This document shows positions 50,996 through 63,917 of a stretch of DNA of 64,000 nt, one piece after another. The notes beneath the pieces were generated by a model that saw only the letters and a list, made by a program, of their open reading frames with translations, did not search any database and had not been told where the DNA came from. The DNA is from Colletotrichum lupini (Eukaryota > Ascomycota > Sordariomycetes > Glomerellales > Glomerellaceae), in NCBI RefSeq assembly GCF_023278565.1, contig NC_064678.1:6756666-6820665 (forward strand), written 5' to 3'. The translations under genes were made by a program, and so were the position numbers. The first letter of the stretch is position 1; each line of letters opens with the position of its first letter.

Positions 50996-53900
50996 GAGTA
51001 TAATAGCGGCCTGTTCCGTTAACTATCCGAGATACTTAATAAGCTTATTATCGGACCTATTACTAACGGCGAGCGGCTTATTATTAAATAGCCGTTTATA
51101 AAAGAAGTTCGGCGTCTCGAGGAAAGCTATATTAATAATATTATTAACTACGTACGATACTTTACTATCGAGGACGGTTCTAATAAAGCTAATATTATAG
51201 AAGTAGATAATTCGGATAGTATATAAGGGACGGCCTACGGTAGCTATAATATGAGTATCTCGCTAAGAATAGGGGCTTTAGGGGGAGTTTAATTAGGTTT
51301 AATATAGTCTTTAATACGGGAATAGCACCTCGAGGATTAGGGATAGATAGTTAAGTTCTTAACTACGAATAGCTTCTTTATAAATAAAAGTGATTCTTTT
51401 TATAGGATGGGCAACTTATATAGTAATATTGTTTTAAAAAAAAAAACACAAAAAAAAAAAAAGAAATCCCCGAGTAATGCTATCCTGGCTATTTATTACT
51501 ATTAATAGACGGTACGTATACTCTAGATCGCCCGTAATCGGTACGTTCCGCCGTAATACTACCTAGATAAGTTTATAATAGCGACTAGCCGTTTCCTACG
51601 CTCGAAATTTATTAAAATTCACTAAGTATAGTTAGGCATATTACGTTATAAGTATAATAGATTATATAAGCGCCCACTATTTAATATTAGTATATACGCT
51701 AGCCTAAGTAGCTAAACCGATAGTATAGTTATAATTAAAATATTAAATAAAAAAAAAAAAAAAAAAAAAGGAAAAAAAAAGTAACGTAATATATACGTAG
51801 CCGCGCTCGTTTCCTAGGCTTTAAATAATATTTCTTTTTTATAGAGCGTACGTAGTTCGAGGTCGCGGGCGTTAAATATTAATTTACTTAACGCAGCAGA
51901 GTTATATAATAAAAATTAGTATAATCGGATTATATAGGGTTTTTTATTTATAACTATAACCCTTACAATAGTAAACTTATATAACGGTTAACGCTATTTT
52001 ATAACTTACCACTATTAATTACTAATTCTATTACCTAGCGCGACCCTATAAAATAACTTCTCTAAATATAATATTAATACGACGTAGACCTCTATAACCC
52101 TCTATACGGCCGTTCTCCTATCCGTCCTACTTATATAGTTTTCTTACCTCGGGCCGCTTATTTATAAGTAACTAGCTTATATATTAATTAACGATCTAAT
52201 ATAACACGGCCTTTAGGGAATAAGGCGGGGTACGCTTTACTTACGGATCTGCGCTCGACGCTTCGCTAGTATACCCGTTATATTATAAGAGGCTATTAAA
52301 AGTTAGCTACGTCTTTCTAACAGCGGTTATAAGGATCGGGTATTACTAACTAGTTAAGAGGTACTAGGGAGATTTCTTTACTAATAGATTCGCTTATTAT
52401 TCTCGGGTTACTATATATATAGTATATAAGCTTTAGGTCCCCTTAGCGAGTAGTATTATAGTATACTTAATTTATAAATTTAGGTACGCCTAGCTCGCTT
52501 TATTATAGTCGTAGTAATAGGTAAGCGGCCTTAGCTAATTAATAAGCCGCTCTTATAAAAAATAAAGTCTTTTTTTATATATTTAAGGGCTTCCCTGTAT
52601 TAGCTCGCTATCTAGACGCACGCAAAAGAATAAAACGGTAACTTATTTTCGAGAGCCGCGGTTGCGCACTCGCCCTTAGTTATACTTTTTAACTTTATTT
52701 ATTTAAAAAAGGCCTTGCGTAAGAAGTCTTATTAGAGACGGGTAGTAATTAGTACGACTACCGGGAGATAAATACCAGAGCGCCTATTTCGAGATCCTTA
52801 TTATAAAAAGCTCTTTATTTTCGGGCTCGCTATTAATAATAGGCTCGCCCATATTGCGGGTATTATTTAGGCTCGGTATTATTAGGGCGGGAGAGATTAG
52901 GCTATATACGAGTTTAAAATAAACGAAATACGGGCGCGAGGAGACCTTGTTACGGTTATTATAAAAAAGAGGTTATATAAAATAGGACCTTATATATAAA
53001 ATAGCAGTTTAAATACTAAAGATACGTCGCTAACTACCAGTATCCGTACTACTAAGAAATCGGTCCGAGCCGTAAGTTAATAAAAAGTATAATCGAACTT
53101 TATTATTTTTGCATACGTATAAAAATAGAAATCTAATTATATACTAAGTAAGCTACGATTATTATATTTAGTTAGCGAGGTCGAAGTAGATTTCTAATTT
53201 AATATAAACGTACTTATATACCCGTTATATATTTAACCGTTACCCTACCTCGTTCGCTTCTAGCTAACCCCGAGGTACCTACCTAACGGATTACTAAACT
53301 ACTATATCTACTTAATATATATATATTTTACGTTCTCCTATAGGCCGGCCGACTACGTGCGGCTCTTAGAGATAATAGCCCTACCTACCGCCTTACCTAG
53401 CCCTACTCCGGAAGCTTATAAGATATTCTTTTCTTATTTATATTTACCTAATTCCGTAGTACCTTTCGACTTCTACTTTCTTCTTTTATATAATAAACTC
53501 GCTTACTTTCTTAAATATATATATATATATATATATATAAAAAAAAAAAGCCCCTAATCTTTATAATATAAATTTTAACGTTACTAAGAAGCTTATTGCG
53601 GGCGCTAGCGCCGAGGCTTCTCTTTTTAAAAAGTAGAACGGCGTTTAGGTCGTGCGTTCGCCTCTTCCCTCTTATTCCCGTTCTTTTTATAATACTAACT
53701 ATATAATAGGCTATATATAAAAAGATCTACTTTAAGATAGTAACTAAGGGTTTTACTAAGAAGTAAGTAGCTAATTTACTTTAGTAAGGTAAGTCCTTAA
53801 ACCCCGAGTCTTTACTAAATACTATATTAGCTAACTTTAGAACCCGCTAGCTTTATACGGCGCTTTTAATAACTTTAAAGATAAGGGCTAAGATAAGTCT

Positions 53901-55159
53901 AACTCCGAGTCTAATAGCTTTAATACGGATTTTAACTAAGAGCTCCCTAGCCGTACGTCTCCTCTTATTTATAAAAATAAAAAAACCGCTACGAGTACTT
54001 TACTCGAGGACTTTATTATTACGTACCCTGAGTTAGCCTCTAAGCTTAAGTATAAAGCCTTAAGTATATATCCGCTCGCGCGATTATAAACCTTACGCTC
54101 CTAAACTACTAACTAACCTCGATATATAAGCTTAGATCTTATTAAACGTCCTAGCCTTAATAAGGTAATAAAGAAGTAAGTGCCTAAATAAGGCCTCGGT
54201 ATAAACTTAGGGGAGGCTAAGGGTAGCCGGGGAAGGGGTTTAGCTATAATAATATATTAATAAAAAGCTTCTTAGGTAGATTATAGGGGACGGACGCGGG
54301 GTAGCGGTGTTCCTAACTATTATATATATAAAGCTTATAGCTACCTCGTTTTAAAAGACCTAGTATTACGTATTTAGGTAGTAATTAATTAACTATAATA
54401 ATAATATTCCGCTCCGCCCTAGGTATAATATCCGCCTACTAATCTCGTCTCCTTATATACCTATTTATTTCTATAGAGTAGTTATATTTTATTATACCGC
54501 AGTAATTTTATTTATATATACTACCCTTACGCGCTTTAAATAGAATAAAGAGGTCCGTCCCCGCGAGTATATAGGTATCCGTAGTTCGGTTAGTTTCGCT
54601 ACGTAACGGGATCCGGTAGTTAACTAGACCCCTCGTAACTAAATATTAATAAACTAGTATACGGTTTATAAGTATAGCGTACTAAAAAAATTAGGCTTAA
54701 AGAGGATATATATATTTATAGGACGGCGGATAGTTCTACGTACGTTTAACCTTATATTAATATACAACTACCGCTCCTAATTATAAATATAAAATCTCGC
54801 TACGACATATCTCGTTTCTAACTCTCTTACTATAATATACTCTAGTTTTTAACTAATATATTATTCTCAATATTATATTCCCTAAACTATCCCCTATTAT
54901 TACTACGACTAATAAATATAACGTCCGCTACTAAGCCCGCTATTAAAGTACGTTTCTACCCGTTTACTAAGCCTATCGGCCCCGAGTACGCGGTTTATTT
55001 ATATATTCTTATAATACTAACTAGATATTATTTTTTAAAATATAGCCGCGTCCGGACGCTATATTAATAAAAATGCCGCGCAAATAGTTACTAAGGGTAT
55101 AACTAACCGAGCTACTTAACGTTTATATATAATACTAACTTTACTAACTATCTACTACG

Positions 55160-55345
55160 CCTAGGGCAACGTCGCTACTAATAGCTAGACCGAGGAAAAG
55201 GAAGAGGAGAGCGAGGAAGAGGAAGAGCCGGCCCCTCTTTATAAGTCTCCTAAAGTTACCCTCCCGATTATTAAGTTCTTAACCCCTCGTAAAAGTAATA
55301 AGACCCTTACTACCGCGCGCTACTTTTTTAATAAAAAGCATAGTA
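55160..55345 (+). pseudogene. Decayed frame with a Glu-rich run
   Basis: A plus-strand frame encodes a run of glutamates (EEKEEESEEEEEP) followed by basic, proline-containing sequence (KVTLPIIKFLTPRK) before RIP-type stops. It is unrecognised; it might be a nuclear protein or a transposase tail. Confidence 0.35.
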
Positions 55346-55803
55346 CGTCTTAGTTATATTACTAAGCATAGTGCTCCGCGAGCTATAATATATACTAATT
55401 TTTAATTACTAACTTAGTATACTAAGACTACCTAAGAAGGAACTCTTATTAAAAAGCGTTGCGGTTAAGTAACTACGTTTTAACGTTAATTAAAAATTAT
55501 ACCGTAATACGCTAATATACCTTACTCTACAGATTAGTTTAGTAATAAGAACGACGGGTCTTAGTAAGATTCGTAATAATATAGCGTCCGCTTTTAAATT
55601 TAGCTCGCAAAATACTAATATTATAAAATTAACATAACTTATAATACGCCTACGTAAACGTATATACAAACTCCTATTTTATAATTTACTTATCGGTTTA
55701 ATTACGACGATTACTAGTTAGATCTTATAATAACGAAGTTTACTTCTCAGTCTTAACGAGTTTAATAATTCTTTTTTTTATCCCTTATAAAAATTTTTTT
55801 TTA

Positions 55804-55807
<4 letters not shown>

Positions 55808-55897
<90 letters not shown>

Positions 55898-55928
55898 TAT
55901 GCTCTCTTTTTCTTTTCTTTTTTTATTA

Positions 55929-55956
<28 letters not shown>
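55808..55956. repeat. Long poly-T tracts
   Basis: An uninterrupted run of about 54 T, then AA, then about 32 T, is followed by more T-rich runs to about 56.1 kb. On the minus strand these are poly-A tracts, compatible with the tail of a retroposed sequence, or simply slippage. Exact length may be unreliable in any assembly. Confidence 0.7.
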
Positions 55957-55962
<6 letters not shown>

Positions 55963-56485
55963 ACGGTTTTAGTTACCCTTATATTATTTCTTTTTCGGCC
56001 CTTTTTTCCTTTTTTTTTTTTATTATTATCTCTTTTCTTACTCTTTTGTTATTATCTCTTTTCCTTTTTCTTTTTTTTTATTCTCGGATAATAGTTTAGA
56101 TTAGCTTAGCTTAACTACGTAGGAATTAGCGTAGGGGTCCCGCCCGGCCCGCCTTTCCCTACTATACTTTACGTAGTTAAGTTACGTTTTAAATACGCAT
56201 TAGATAATACTAACTTAATAATAAAAGCGCCTAGTATGCGGATGCGGAGTATATATCGGTAAGAGCTTAACGCTTTCCTCTACTAATACTAATCACTTAG
56301 ATAGAACCTTTAGCTATAGGTAATTAGTAATATAAGCAATAGAGCTTATTATATTTTATAGTTAGAAAAAATAAAAATTAATTCGAAGTGAGGAACTAAT
56401 ATCTAGTATTAGATAATTATATAGCTATATGTTTATTAAATATCTATATAACGCGAGTTGTGCCGTCGTCCCTTCTCCTATGTCT

Positions 56486-56925
56486 AAGTTCTATTATAAC
56501 GGCTGGGTATTTTATATCTAAATTTTTTTAAAATACTAATAGGGCGGCCTACTTAGTAAGCCGTGCGGGTAATTTAAAAAAATAGCGGCTACTTAACCTT
56601 ACGTAAGCTAACCGGCCCTAGGACATATCTAACCGTAATTCCGTTATAAAGGCCGGGCATTTTATATCTAAATTTCTTTAAAATACTAATAGGGCGGCTT
56701 ACTAAGTAAGCCGTGTAAATAGTCTAAATTACTAGCCGCCGCTCGACTTTACGTAAGCTTACCCTTTAATAAGAAGAACTAAATTCCGTCGTAACGGCCG
56801 GGCATTTTATATCTAAATTTCTTTAAAATACTAGCGACGCGGCCTATTTTATAATCCGTACGAATAATCTAAAGAGCGATAACGGCCGCTTAATTTTATA
56901 TAAGCTTACCTAGGCTCTTAATATA
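56486..56925. repeat. Three tandem copies of a ~147-bp repeat
   Basis: The phrase GGCCGGGCATTTTATATCTA (first copy GGCTGGGTATTTT...) occurs at 56501, 56651 and 56796, each time followed by AAATTT(C/T)TTTAAAATACTA and a GCGGCYTA...CCGTGC segment. The copies lie directly upstream of the Argonaute relic. Confidence 0.75.
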
Positions 56926-57230
56926 TATTACTTAGTAAAACGGATCGTAATAATACCGTTCTAATATATATAAACTTCCTTAACTACCTAGTCCGCTAGT
57001 ATCCTAATAAAGATCTTTTTTTAATTAAGCATAGTAAAAAGACTATAAATCTTATCCCCCACTCGAGCTCAGTCGTAATATAAACGTTACTAATACGGTA
57101 TTTTAAAAGGGAGATAAGCTACTATATCTCTTCGTTAAGGACTTTAAACTTTCCGAGCACCTATAATTGTAAATAGTAAGGCTTAAGCCCGCTAGATATC
57201 GCTAAGGTTTTAAAACTAATACGCTAATAA

Positions 57231-58645
57231 AATAAGAATAGTAAAATAATACGTACGCTATTTAATACTTTTAAGCGCCCGAAGAAGCTAGTAAAGCTTT
57301 AATTCTACCCTAAGTACCGCGGCAAGGAGAACTAAGATAAGTCCTATATTATTAAGGCGTTCGTATATAACCTAACTTATAATAATAGTGGTACTAGTAC
57401 TAAAAGTAACGTCTTTATAAATAACGGCGAGGAAATAAATATTACAAAGTACTTCAAAAAGGCCTCTAGTTATAAGGTTTAGTTCCGTAACTAGCCCGTT
57501 ATTAAGACCGCAAAGGCGGGCTTTTTCCTTATAAAGGTCTATATAGTCGCTACTACATAGCGCTATAACTATAAGCTTAACCCTAAATAGACCTCGGTAA
57601 TAATTAAGGCTACTATTACTTATCTTACTTAGCGCAAAGCGGATATTATTAAAATAAAGAACTAGCTAGTATAAAAAGAGGACCCCTATCTCCGCTAGTA
57701 CGGTATTTTTTTTAAAAACTAAATAGCTAAGACTATAAGTAGCCTACTTAAACCCCCCAAGATTTAGTACGCTAATAATATAACTAGCCCCGTCTTCTCT
57801 AGTTATTAAAACTTACGTAGTAAGAAGTTTTAAATTCCTAACTATACTCCTCTCGCGTCCTAGGGTATCGTAATCCTCGAGAACTTAACTAACAAAGCTA
57901 GTACTTAGGCCTTTATATAGATATTTAAATAGACTTATACTAACTATAGAAGTAAGATTATTAAAAATACCGTCGTAATTAATAGCGAGGCCCGTAATAG
58001 CAATATTACTAAAGTAATTACTAGGGTATATATTTAGATTAAGGCGAAGACTAATACTATTCCGTAGCTACTCTTTTATATCTTACGGTTTAATAACGTC
58101 GGCTCTTACGAGCGAATTAAGAAGTCTGCCGATTATTAATTCGGCTTGCTTATTTAGTACGTTCTTTTATACTATATTAATAAGAACTAGTCTTAGTACT
58201 ATTTTAATATAGCTATAAAGGTTAACGCGAAGCTTAGAGGCGTTACCTACCGTATCCCTTACCCTTCCGGTCCTTTTAATAAGAACCCTCTTTTTTTTAA
58301 AGAAGTTACTATAATAATTAGAGTAGACGTTTCCTACGTAACTCTTAGAATCGACGCCCTTAATAGTAGCGATAACTATATTAATAGATCTTAATACTAC
58401 TTTTTACTTAGCTATTTTTAAAACTAACGGCTACTACGTTAAGATACTCTCTTTAGTTAGTGCCCGTACTTTCCTTAGTCGTCTTATACCTATTTAGTAT
58501 AAGCGTATAGGCTAACCTACGCCTCCTCCCTATATTAAGTTAAAGACCCCTCCTAGCCCACCCCCTTTTAACCTACCCTATTTTAATAAGGCTATAATAA
58601 AACCTACTACTTTTTATATACTTAACTAGCTAAATTATATATAAA
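57231..58645 (+). pseudogene. Argonaute (PAZ-MID-PIWI), RIP-killed copy
   Basis: One plus-strand frame runs from about 57231 to 58345 with many TAA/TAG stops. It shows Argonaute landmarks in order: a PAZ-like NGEEINITKYFKK, then PVIKTAKAGFF, YKLNP, RKADIIKIKN and DPYLR*YGI, a linker PPKI*YANN, then MID/PIWI sequence NAKLRGVTYRIPYPSGPF and the PIWI strand VDVSY at 58323-58337. VDVSY corresponds to G-V-D-V-S-H with His changed to Tyr; it retains the first catalytic Asp. At about 58345 the frame shifts by one base and continues as STPLIVAIT, then NGYYVKILSLVSARTFL, to about 58645. The rest of PIWI, with the remaining catalytic residues, is not found, because an AT-only region follows. The N domain upstream of 57231 is not clear. 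Argonautes bind small RNAs in gene silencing; this copy cannot be functional. RIP acts on duplicated DNA, so another copy probably exists elsewhere. Confidence 0.85.
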
Positions 58646-58659
58646 AATAAGATTTTTAC

Positions 58660-59660
58660 TAAATTTTCAAAATATAGAGTTTTCATAATTATAAACTAGT
58701 TTTTTATTACGTAGTAATACTAATATATATAATAAAAATATTTAATGAAATAAACTTGAATATAATAAGAATATAATATAGAATATAGTTAGTTAATATA
58801 ATTAAATAGCTATTAGTAATAATAAAATGTTACTAATAATATAAATAATAATACTGATATTAGTAATAGTCTGAATAATAATATAAATAATAATAATAAT
58901 ATTAATAATACTAATACTAATAATAATACTAATAATATAAATAATACTAATAATACTAATAATACTAATAATACTAATAATATTAATATTAATAATATAA
59001 ATAATATATATGATAAAAATAATATAAATATTAATAATATAAATAATATATATAATAAAAATAATATAAATATATAATTATAATAAAGTTAAATATATAT
59101 ATATGATATAAATATTTAAAAAAATAAATATAGATATAATAAGAATATAATATAGAGTATAGTTAGTTAATATAATTAAATAACTATTAGTAATAATCAT
59201 ACTAATATTACTAATAATATAAATAATAATACTAATAATAATAATACTAATATTAATAATATTAATAATATAAATAATAGTTATAAGTAATATAAATAAT
59301 ATAAATAATATAAATAATATAAATAATATAAATAATATAAATAATATAAATAATATAAATAATATAAATAATATAAATAATATAAATAATATAAATATAT
59401 ATAATTTAATTCTATACCTTATAAATTTGATATAATTTAAGTCTATTTATTTTCTATAAATATTAAAAAAAGCTCATTTTAGTTTTTAAAATATTTTAAT
59501 ATATGTTAATAAATTATATATAAATACTAATCTTTTTATAACTTTAGTTTTAAATTAATAAAACTACTTTTATAATTATAATTACGCAGTATAACACTTC
59601 TTTATATATAACTAATTCTACTCTTATTATTTAAATACTATATATAATATATAAATTTAG
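58660..59660. repeat. Almost pure A+T low-complexity island with AATAATATA repeats
   Basis: About 1 kb is nearly free of C and G and, unlike the surrounding RIP DNA, has almost no CpG. It includes AAT/ACT trinucleotide runs (58.84-59.04 kb) and a 9-bp repeat ATAAATAAT of about 12 copies at 59283-59397. A phrase beginning ATATAATAAGAATATAATATAGA near 58752 recurs near 59133, so part of it is a ~380-bp direct duplication. Confidence 0.7.
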
Positions 59661-60419
59661 AAAAGTAGATTTATTAAGCTTATTATAAAAAGTAGAATAT
59701 GTAGTATAAAAGGGTATAAAAGGGGGGCTAAAAAGGGCCATTTTAACTTATATACTTCCGTAACGGCGTCTTTACGGGCTAATACTCGTAGGTATTAGAG
59801 TACGAGGTAATAACAATAATAAACACTATTAAGAGCATCTATCCTACCGCTAAGCAGCCTAAGTAGACGGTTATTATAGCTACGAAGCGCTATTATATTC
59901 GATTCTTCCCCTAGAATAGAAATAAGAACGGTAACCCCCTCCCCGGAACTATATTTAAGAAGGAGATCTACTACCCTTTTTAGTAGGACTTTTATATATG
60001 CTTATACGTAGCTATTTAGGGAACTACTCGCCCTATATACTATACTGTTTTAATAAACGAGGCTGAGATAGGTACGAATGATTTTTAATAATAAAGTTAA
60101 AGTAATAATTAACGACTCTCTATTATCTTAAGAATAGAGTTAAGTAGTTACCCTAGCCTCTTCTATAATAACGCTATACTAAAGTATAAAGTATAGGTTC
60201 GTCCTATACTAAGTAAATTCCTAACGCGGGGCTATATTTCGCAGGCGCGCGAGGGTACTGCGGCCGCGAGCTTATTATAAATAACTATAGATTATTAGCG
60301 AACGAACGGGTACTAGGTCTCTAAATAGGTTTAATTTATAGATTTGCGTGCGGATAGCGGGCTACTAGTTAATATTATTACTAAAGTTAGTTAGGGTAGC
60401 TAATTTAGTAAGGACCGTT

Positions 60420-63400
60420 TTTTTATTAGCGCCCTCGTCGCGCTTAGTTTTAAACTCGTTAGAGCCCGCGTTAAAATCGGAGCATAAGTCGTTAGAAATA
60501 ATAATAGTAATACGAACCTAGGTATAAGTAGCCTTAATAGCTATATAAGTAGTTAGTATTATAAAAGGATAACTAGCCTAGCCCGCGATAAATATACTAA
60601 AGTCGCTTAAAATTTTATAGTTTATAGAAATAGTACCGTTCTCGAGTATTTTTTAAAAAAAGAACTTAACGAGGAAGTCTTATAAGAAGTATATAGTTAG
60701 TAGTTTAATTAACTAAGAGCCGTTATTAAGCTTAGAAACTAAGGTAGGTAAAGGCTATAATAAATCTTATTTTAATACGGACGTTAGACGGGTTAGTTAT
60801 AGTTCTATAGACCGACTCTTTTATAGTAACTATAGACCTAATCTCGCCTTATTACGACTTTATAATATTTCTAGTTAAGTTCTTTAGCGCAACCGACTTT
60901 TAAAAGGCTACGCGCTTAGCTATAATATTAGTTTTTAGTAAGGGGATATTTAAGCTATTTATAGGGAGCGATATAGTAGTATAGTTCGGGGTTAGGTATA
61001 GGCGTTTATATTGGGGATATATATATTTAAGTAAGAAAGCGATATAAAGAGAAGTGGGATTGCTTAGTACGCAAAAGAGAAGAAAAAGATAATATATATA
61101 TATATATTAGAGGTAGAGAGGGCGCGTAAAGGGATTATTTAAGAAGTTAAAGTATAGTTAAATATACTACGAGAAGAAGAGGATAAATACTACTATAAAG
61201 ATATTAAATATAACTACCGCCCTACTATTTATTAATAATTTCTTTACGACGGCCTCGCATTACGATTTACTAGCTATATAGCTATATAATAACGGTTAAC
61301 AGTTACGTTTTAATATTTACTTATCGAGGTAGGAATAGATACCGCTTAAGCCCGACTCCTTATTTAATAATATCGTAAGATTATATAACTACCTAGCTAT
61401 ATATTATACTAAGCTATTATTCTACGGCTTTTTTATTTTTATTATAAACGATGCGTAAGATTAAATAAGGAAATACGTATCTCGACCCTAATATGCGATA
61501 CTATATAGAGGATATAAATAACGACCGTACTAAGTACCTATTTTATACTCTCTACCCAGACTTATAACTATAAGTCCGATAAAGCTAGCGCCCGAGAACT
61601 TATTATAATTAAAAAGCATCCTTATAGAGCATCTCTAAGTATATCGTATGTATTTAATATAAGACCGCGTCTCTTAGTAAAATAATAATACCGTCTTAAT
61701 ATAATAGCCCGGCGTCCTTAAATAAAAGGCCGCCGCGTTCTCTACGTTTAATTAAGAATACTAAGTAATACCGTAGTTACTTTAGTAATAGCGTACTCTT
61801 TTTATAGCGAATCCCGAACTAATCTAGTACTTATAAAAGCGTATACGACGAGAGCGACTCTTAAACGAGGCCGTTTACTTATATTAAATAACTTAGAGCT
61901 CTAGGGGTATACGCTTTATTTATAAAGAGGGAGCTCGCGCACTTTACGACGTTCTCTAGCTCTAACATAACGGACTTAAAAGTTTAGTCCGTACTTATAT
62001 CGATCTCTAAGATTGCCTTAATAATTTATAAAATAATAGTTTAGTACCGGATCTTAGTATAAAAGCTATAGTACGTTAGCGCGCTAGGCTTAGTAGTCTC
62101 GCAGTCTTTAAGCTAAAAAAAAACGAACTTAAATATCCGTTATAAAAAGTAATAAAGGGCCCCGCTACCCTACGCGGCATAAAATATAAATAATATTTTA
62201 GCGTCCTATACTATTTCTTAGAACGTATCCGCCGAGATACTAAAAAAGTTAAAAATAACTAGCTTTGCTTTTAATATCGCTTTTCTTTAGCCGGGTTTAT
62301 ATTTTACGTCTCTTTATACCTCTACTATCTTAATTACTAAGTACTACTCCTTAACTTAGAGCTTAACCTCGTTATCCGACCCCGACGTAACGAGGGCTTT
62401 TACCTCCTCCTATATAGTCCTAAACTCGACTATATATAAACGCTAAAAAATCTCTTAATAAAAAGGGTAATCTTATTTAAAATTAGTTTGCGCAAGAGAC
62501 TCTCCTAGTTTTTAAATAATACCCGGAGTAGTTTTAAAGAAGACGGCTTCCCGGGTAGACGTAGTATTTTTTAAAATATCGGACTCGAGGATAAGCTAGA
62601 ATACGGTCTCCTGCGCGTTATAAAAAAAGCTCTTAAAAAAGAGGTACGAGATTTATATAGCTTATTAGCAGTCTAGCTTAACGAGGGTCTTTTTTAATCG
62701 CATTCTTATAATAAATACTTTAGAAACTAATAGATCGGTAAACCGCTAAGAGAGCTTTATAAAAAACGTTAAAAAGAGGTACTATAGGCCGAGAGAGATA
62801 ATTTTATAAACGGGGGAGGTAGTCTAGGGCTAATATAAGACTACTTCGGTAGCCGAGCTCTAATAGCCGGCCTATATTAAGTACTTAGAACGCAGAGACT
62901 AGAAGTTAGTAAGGCTAGGTGCGGCTCGCAGATCCCCTATATTAGTACCTAGCCTATCTCTAAGCCTCTCGTCGGGCTCTTAGTTAGTAAATATCTTACC
63001 TTAAGATAAATCGTTTCTAGAGGCCTTGTCGCGAGGTATCTTATCTCCGCTAGTCTTATCCTAGGGCATATTATTATTTAAAGTCTTACTACCGAAGCTC
63101 TCGTCGTCCGAGCTATTAATAATAAGTACAGGACTTTTTATAATACCCGCTCGTAGAGAGACGCGTTTTCTTTTTATCGGTCGATAGGGGGACTCTTTTA
63201 TTATAGTATATTACTACGAGGATAATAAACGTAGTCTTAAGTTTAGGTAAAGACTTATCCGTCCCGGATCTGTGTTATTTCTCGAAGTATATTAAAGATT
63301 TATTACGATAAGGTCTTATAGATCCTTAATAATCGGAAAAAGTATCGGTTCTAAACGATCTATATAGCCCGTTTATTAAAGGACTTCCGTAGTTAGAAAT

Positions 63401-63420
63401 TTTATTTATATAATAAGCAT
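60420..63420 (-). pseudogene. Possible decayed telomere-adjacent gene, function unknown
   Basis: A minus-strand frame from ATG 63420 down to about 61200 gives some 740 codons. It reads as credible protein in places (INSSDDESFGSKTLNNN, GTNIGDLRAAPSLTNF, GIRYKKSTLLLK) but carries about 66 TAA/TAG stops. A second frame continues from about 61040 to 60420. The stop frequency is no lower than in the other frames, so the coding case rests on protein-like composition and is only moderate. Telomere-linked RecQ helicases commonly sit at such positions, but I found no helicase motif. Confidence 0.35.
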
Positions 63421-63917
63421 GTTTACCAATTAGCTATTTTATTTTATTTTAAAAAGTAAATAAAGTTATATAAGAATAGTTACTAGATATAAATAGGACG
63501 GAACTTATATTACTAGGTCTAAAGATAATAAAAAAAGTAGCGAAATTAAACCGGGGACTCGGGACATCTTAAGCGTATTCAGGAAATCGATAATATAATA
63601 GTTTATAAAGTATACGAAGTAGTATAGGAGCGCATACCTCTCTTTTTAATCCTATAGACCTCTCTTTTAATTCTACAAAAACAGGGCCTACGGAGTACTT
63701 TTACTAACGTACGATTTATACCTTAAAGATTAAGCACTAGGCCTTAGAGACGGGTCCGGGTCCCTATCGAAAGTAGAGTTATAATAAGTAGGGTCCTACG
63801 TCCCCAGTAGGGGCTATATAAAGCATAAGCTACGCTACTTAACGGTTTAAAAAGAGGTAAAGACTACGGTTCGACTATATAAAAGCTACGTTAAATAAAG
63901 CAAATAAGGGGCACGTT

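Larger units (their letters stand above)
26900..63917. other. RIP-mutated subtelomeric heterochromatin block, about 37 kb
   Basis: Across this stretch CpA and TpG are nearly absent while TpA and CpG persist, the mark of repeat-induced point mutation. No intact ORF of convincing length exists; the two longest (41738-41944 and 53357-53557) are low-complexity. Stretches where I recognise nothing specific are 26.9-28.0, 36.0-36.5, 37.2-41.2, 42.6-44.5, 51.3-55.1 and 59.7-60.4 kb. Weak decayed frames occur there too, for example minus strand about 37.4-37.9 kb and plus strand about 42.3-42.6 kb. Separate entries cover what could be resolved. Confidence 0.85.

Noticed and set aside
58660..59660. 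Mitochondrial insertion (NUMT) as a firm call
   Set aside because: Composition would fit, but I see no mitochondrial gene or tRNA, so it stays a hypothesis.
60420..63420. Firm annotation as a telomere-linked RecQ helicase
   Set aside because: Position fits, but no Walker A, DEAH or other helicase motif could be read, even allowing for RIP changes.
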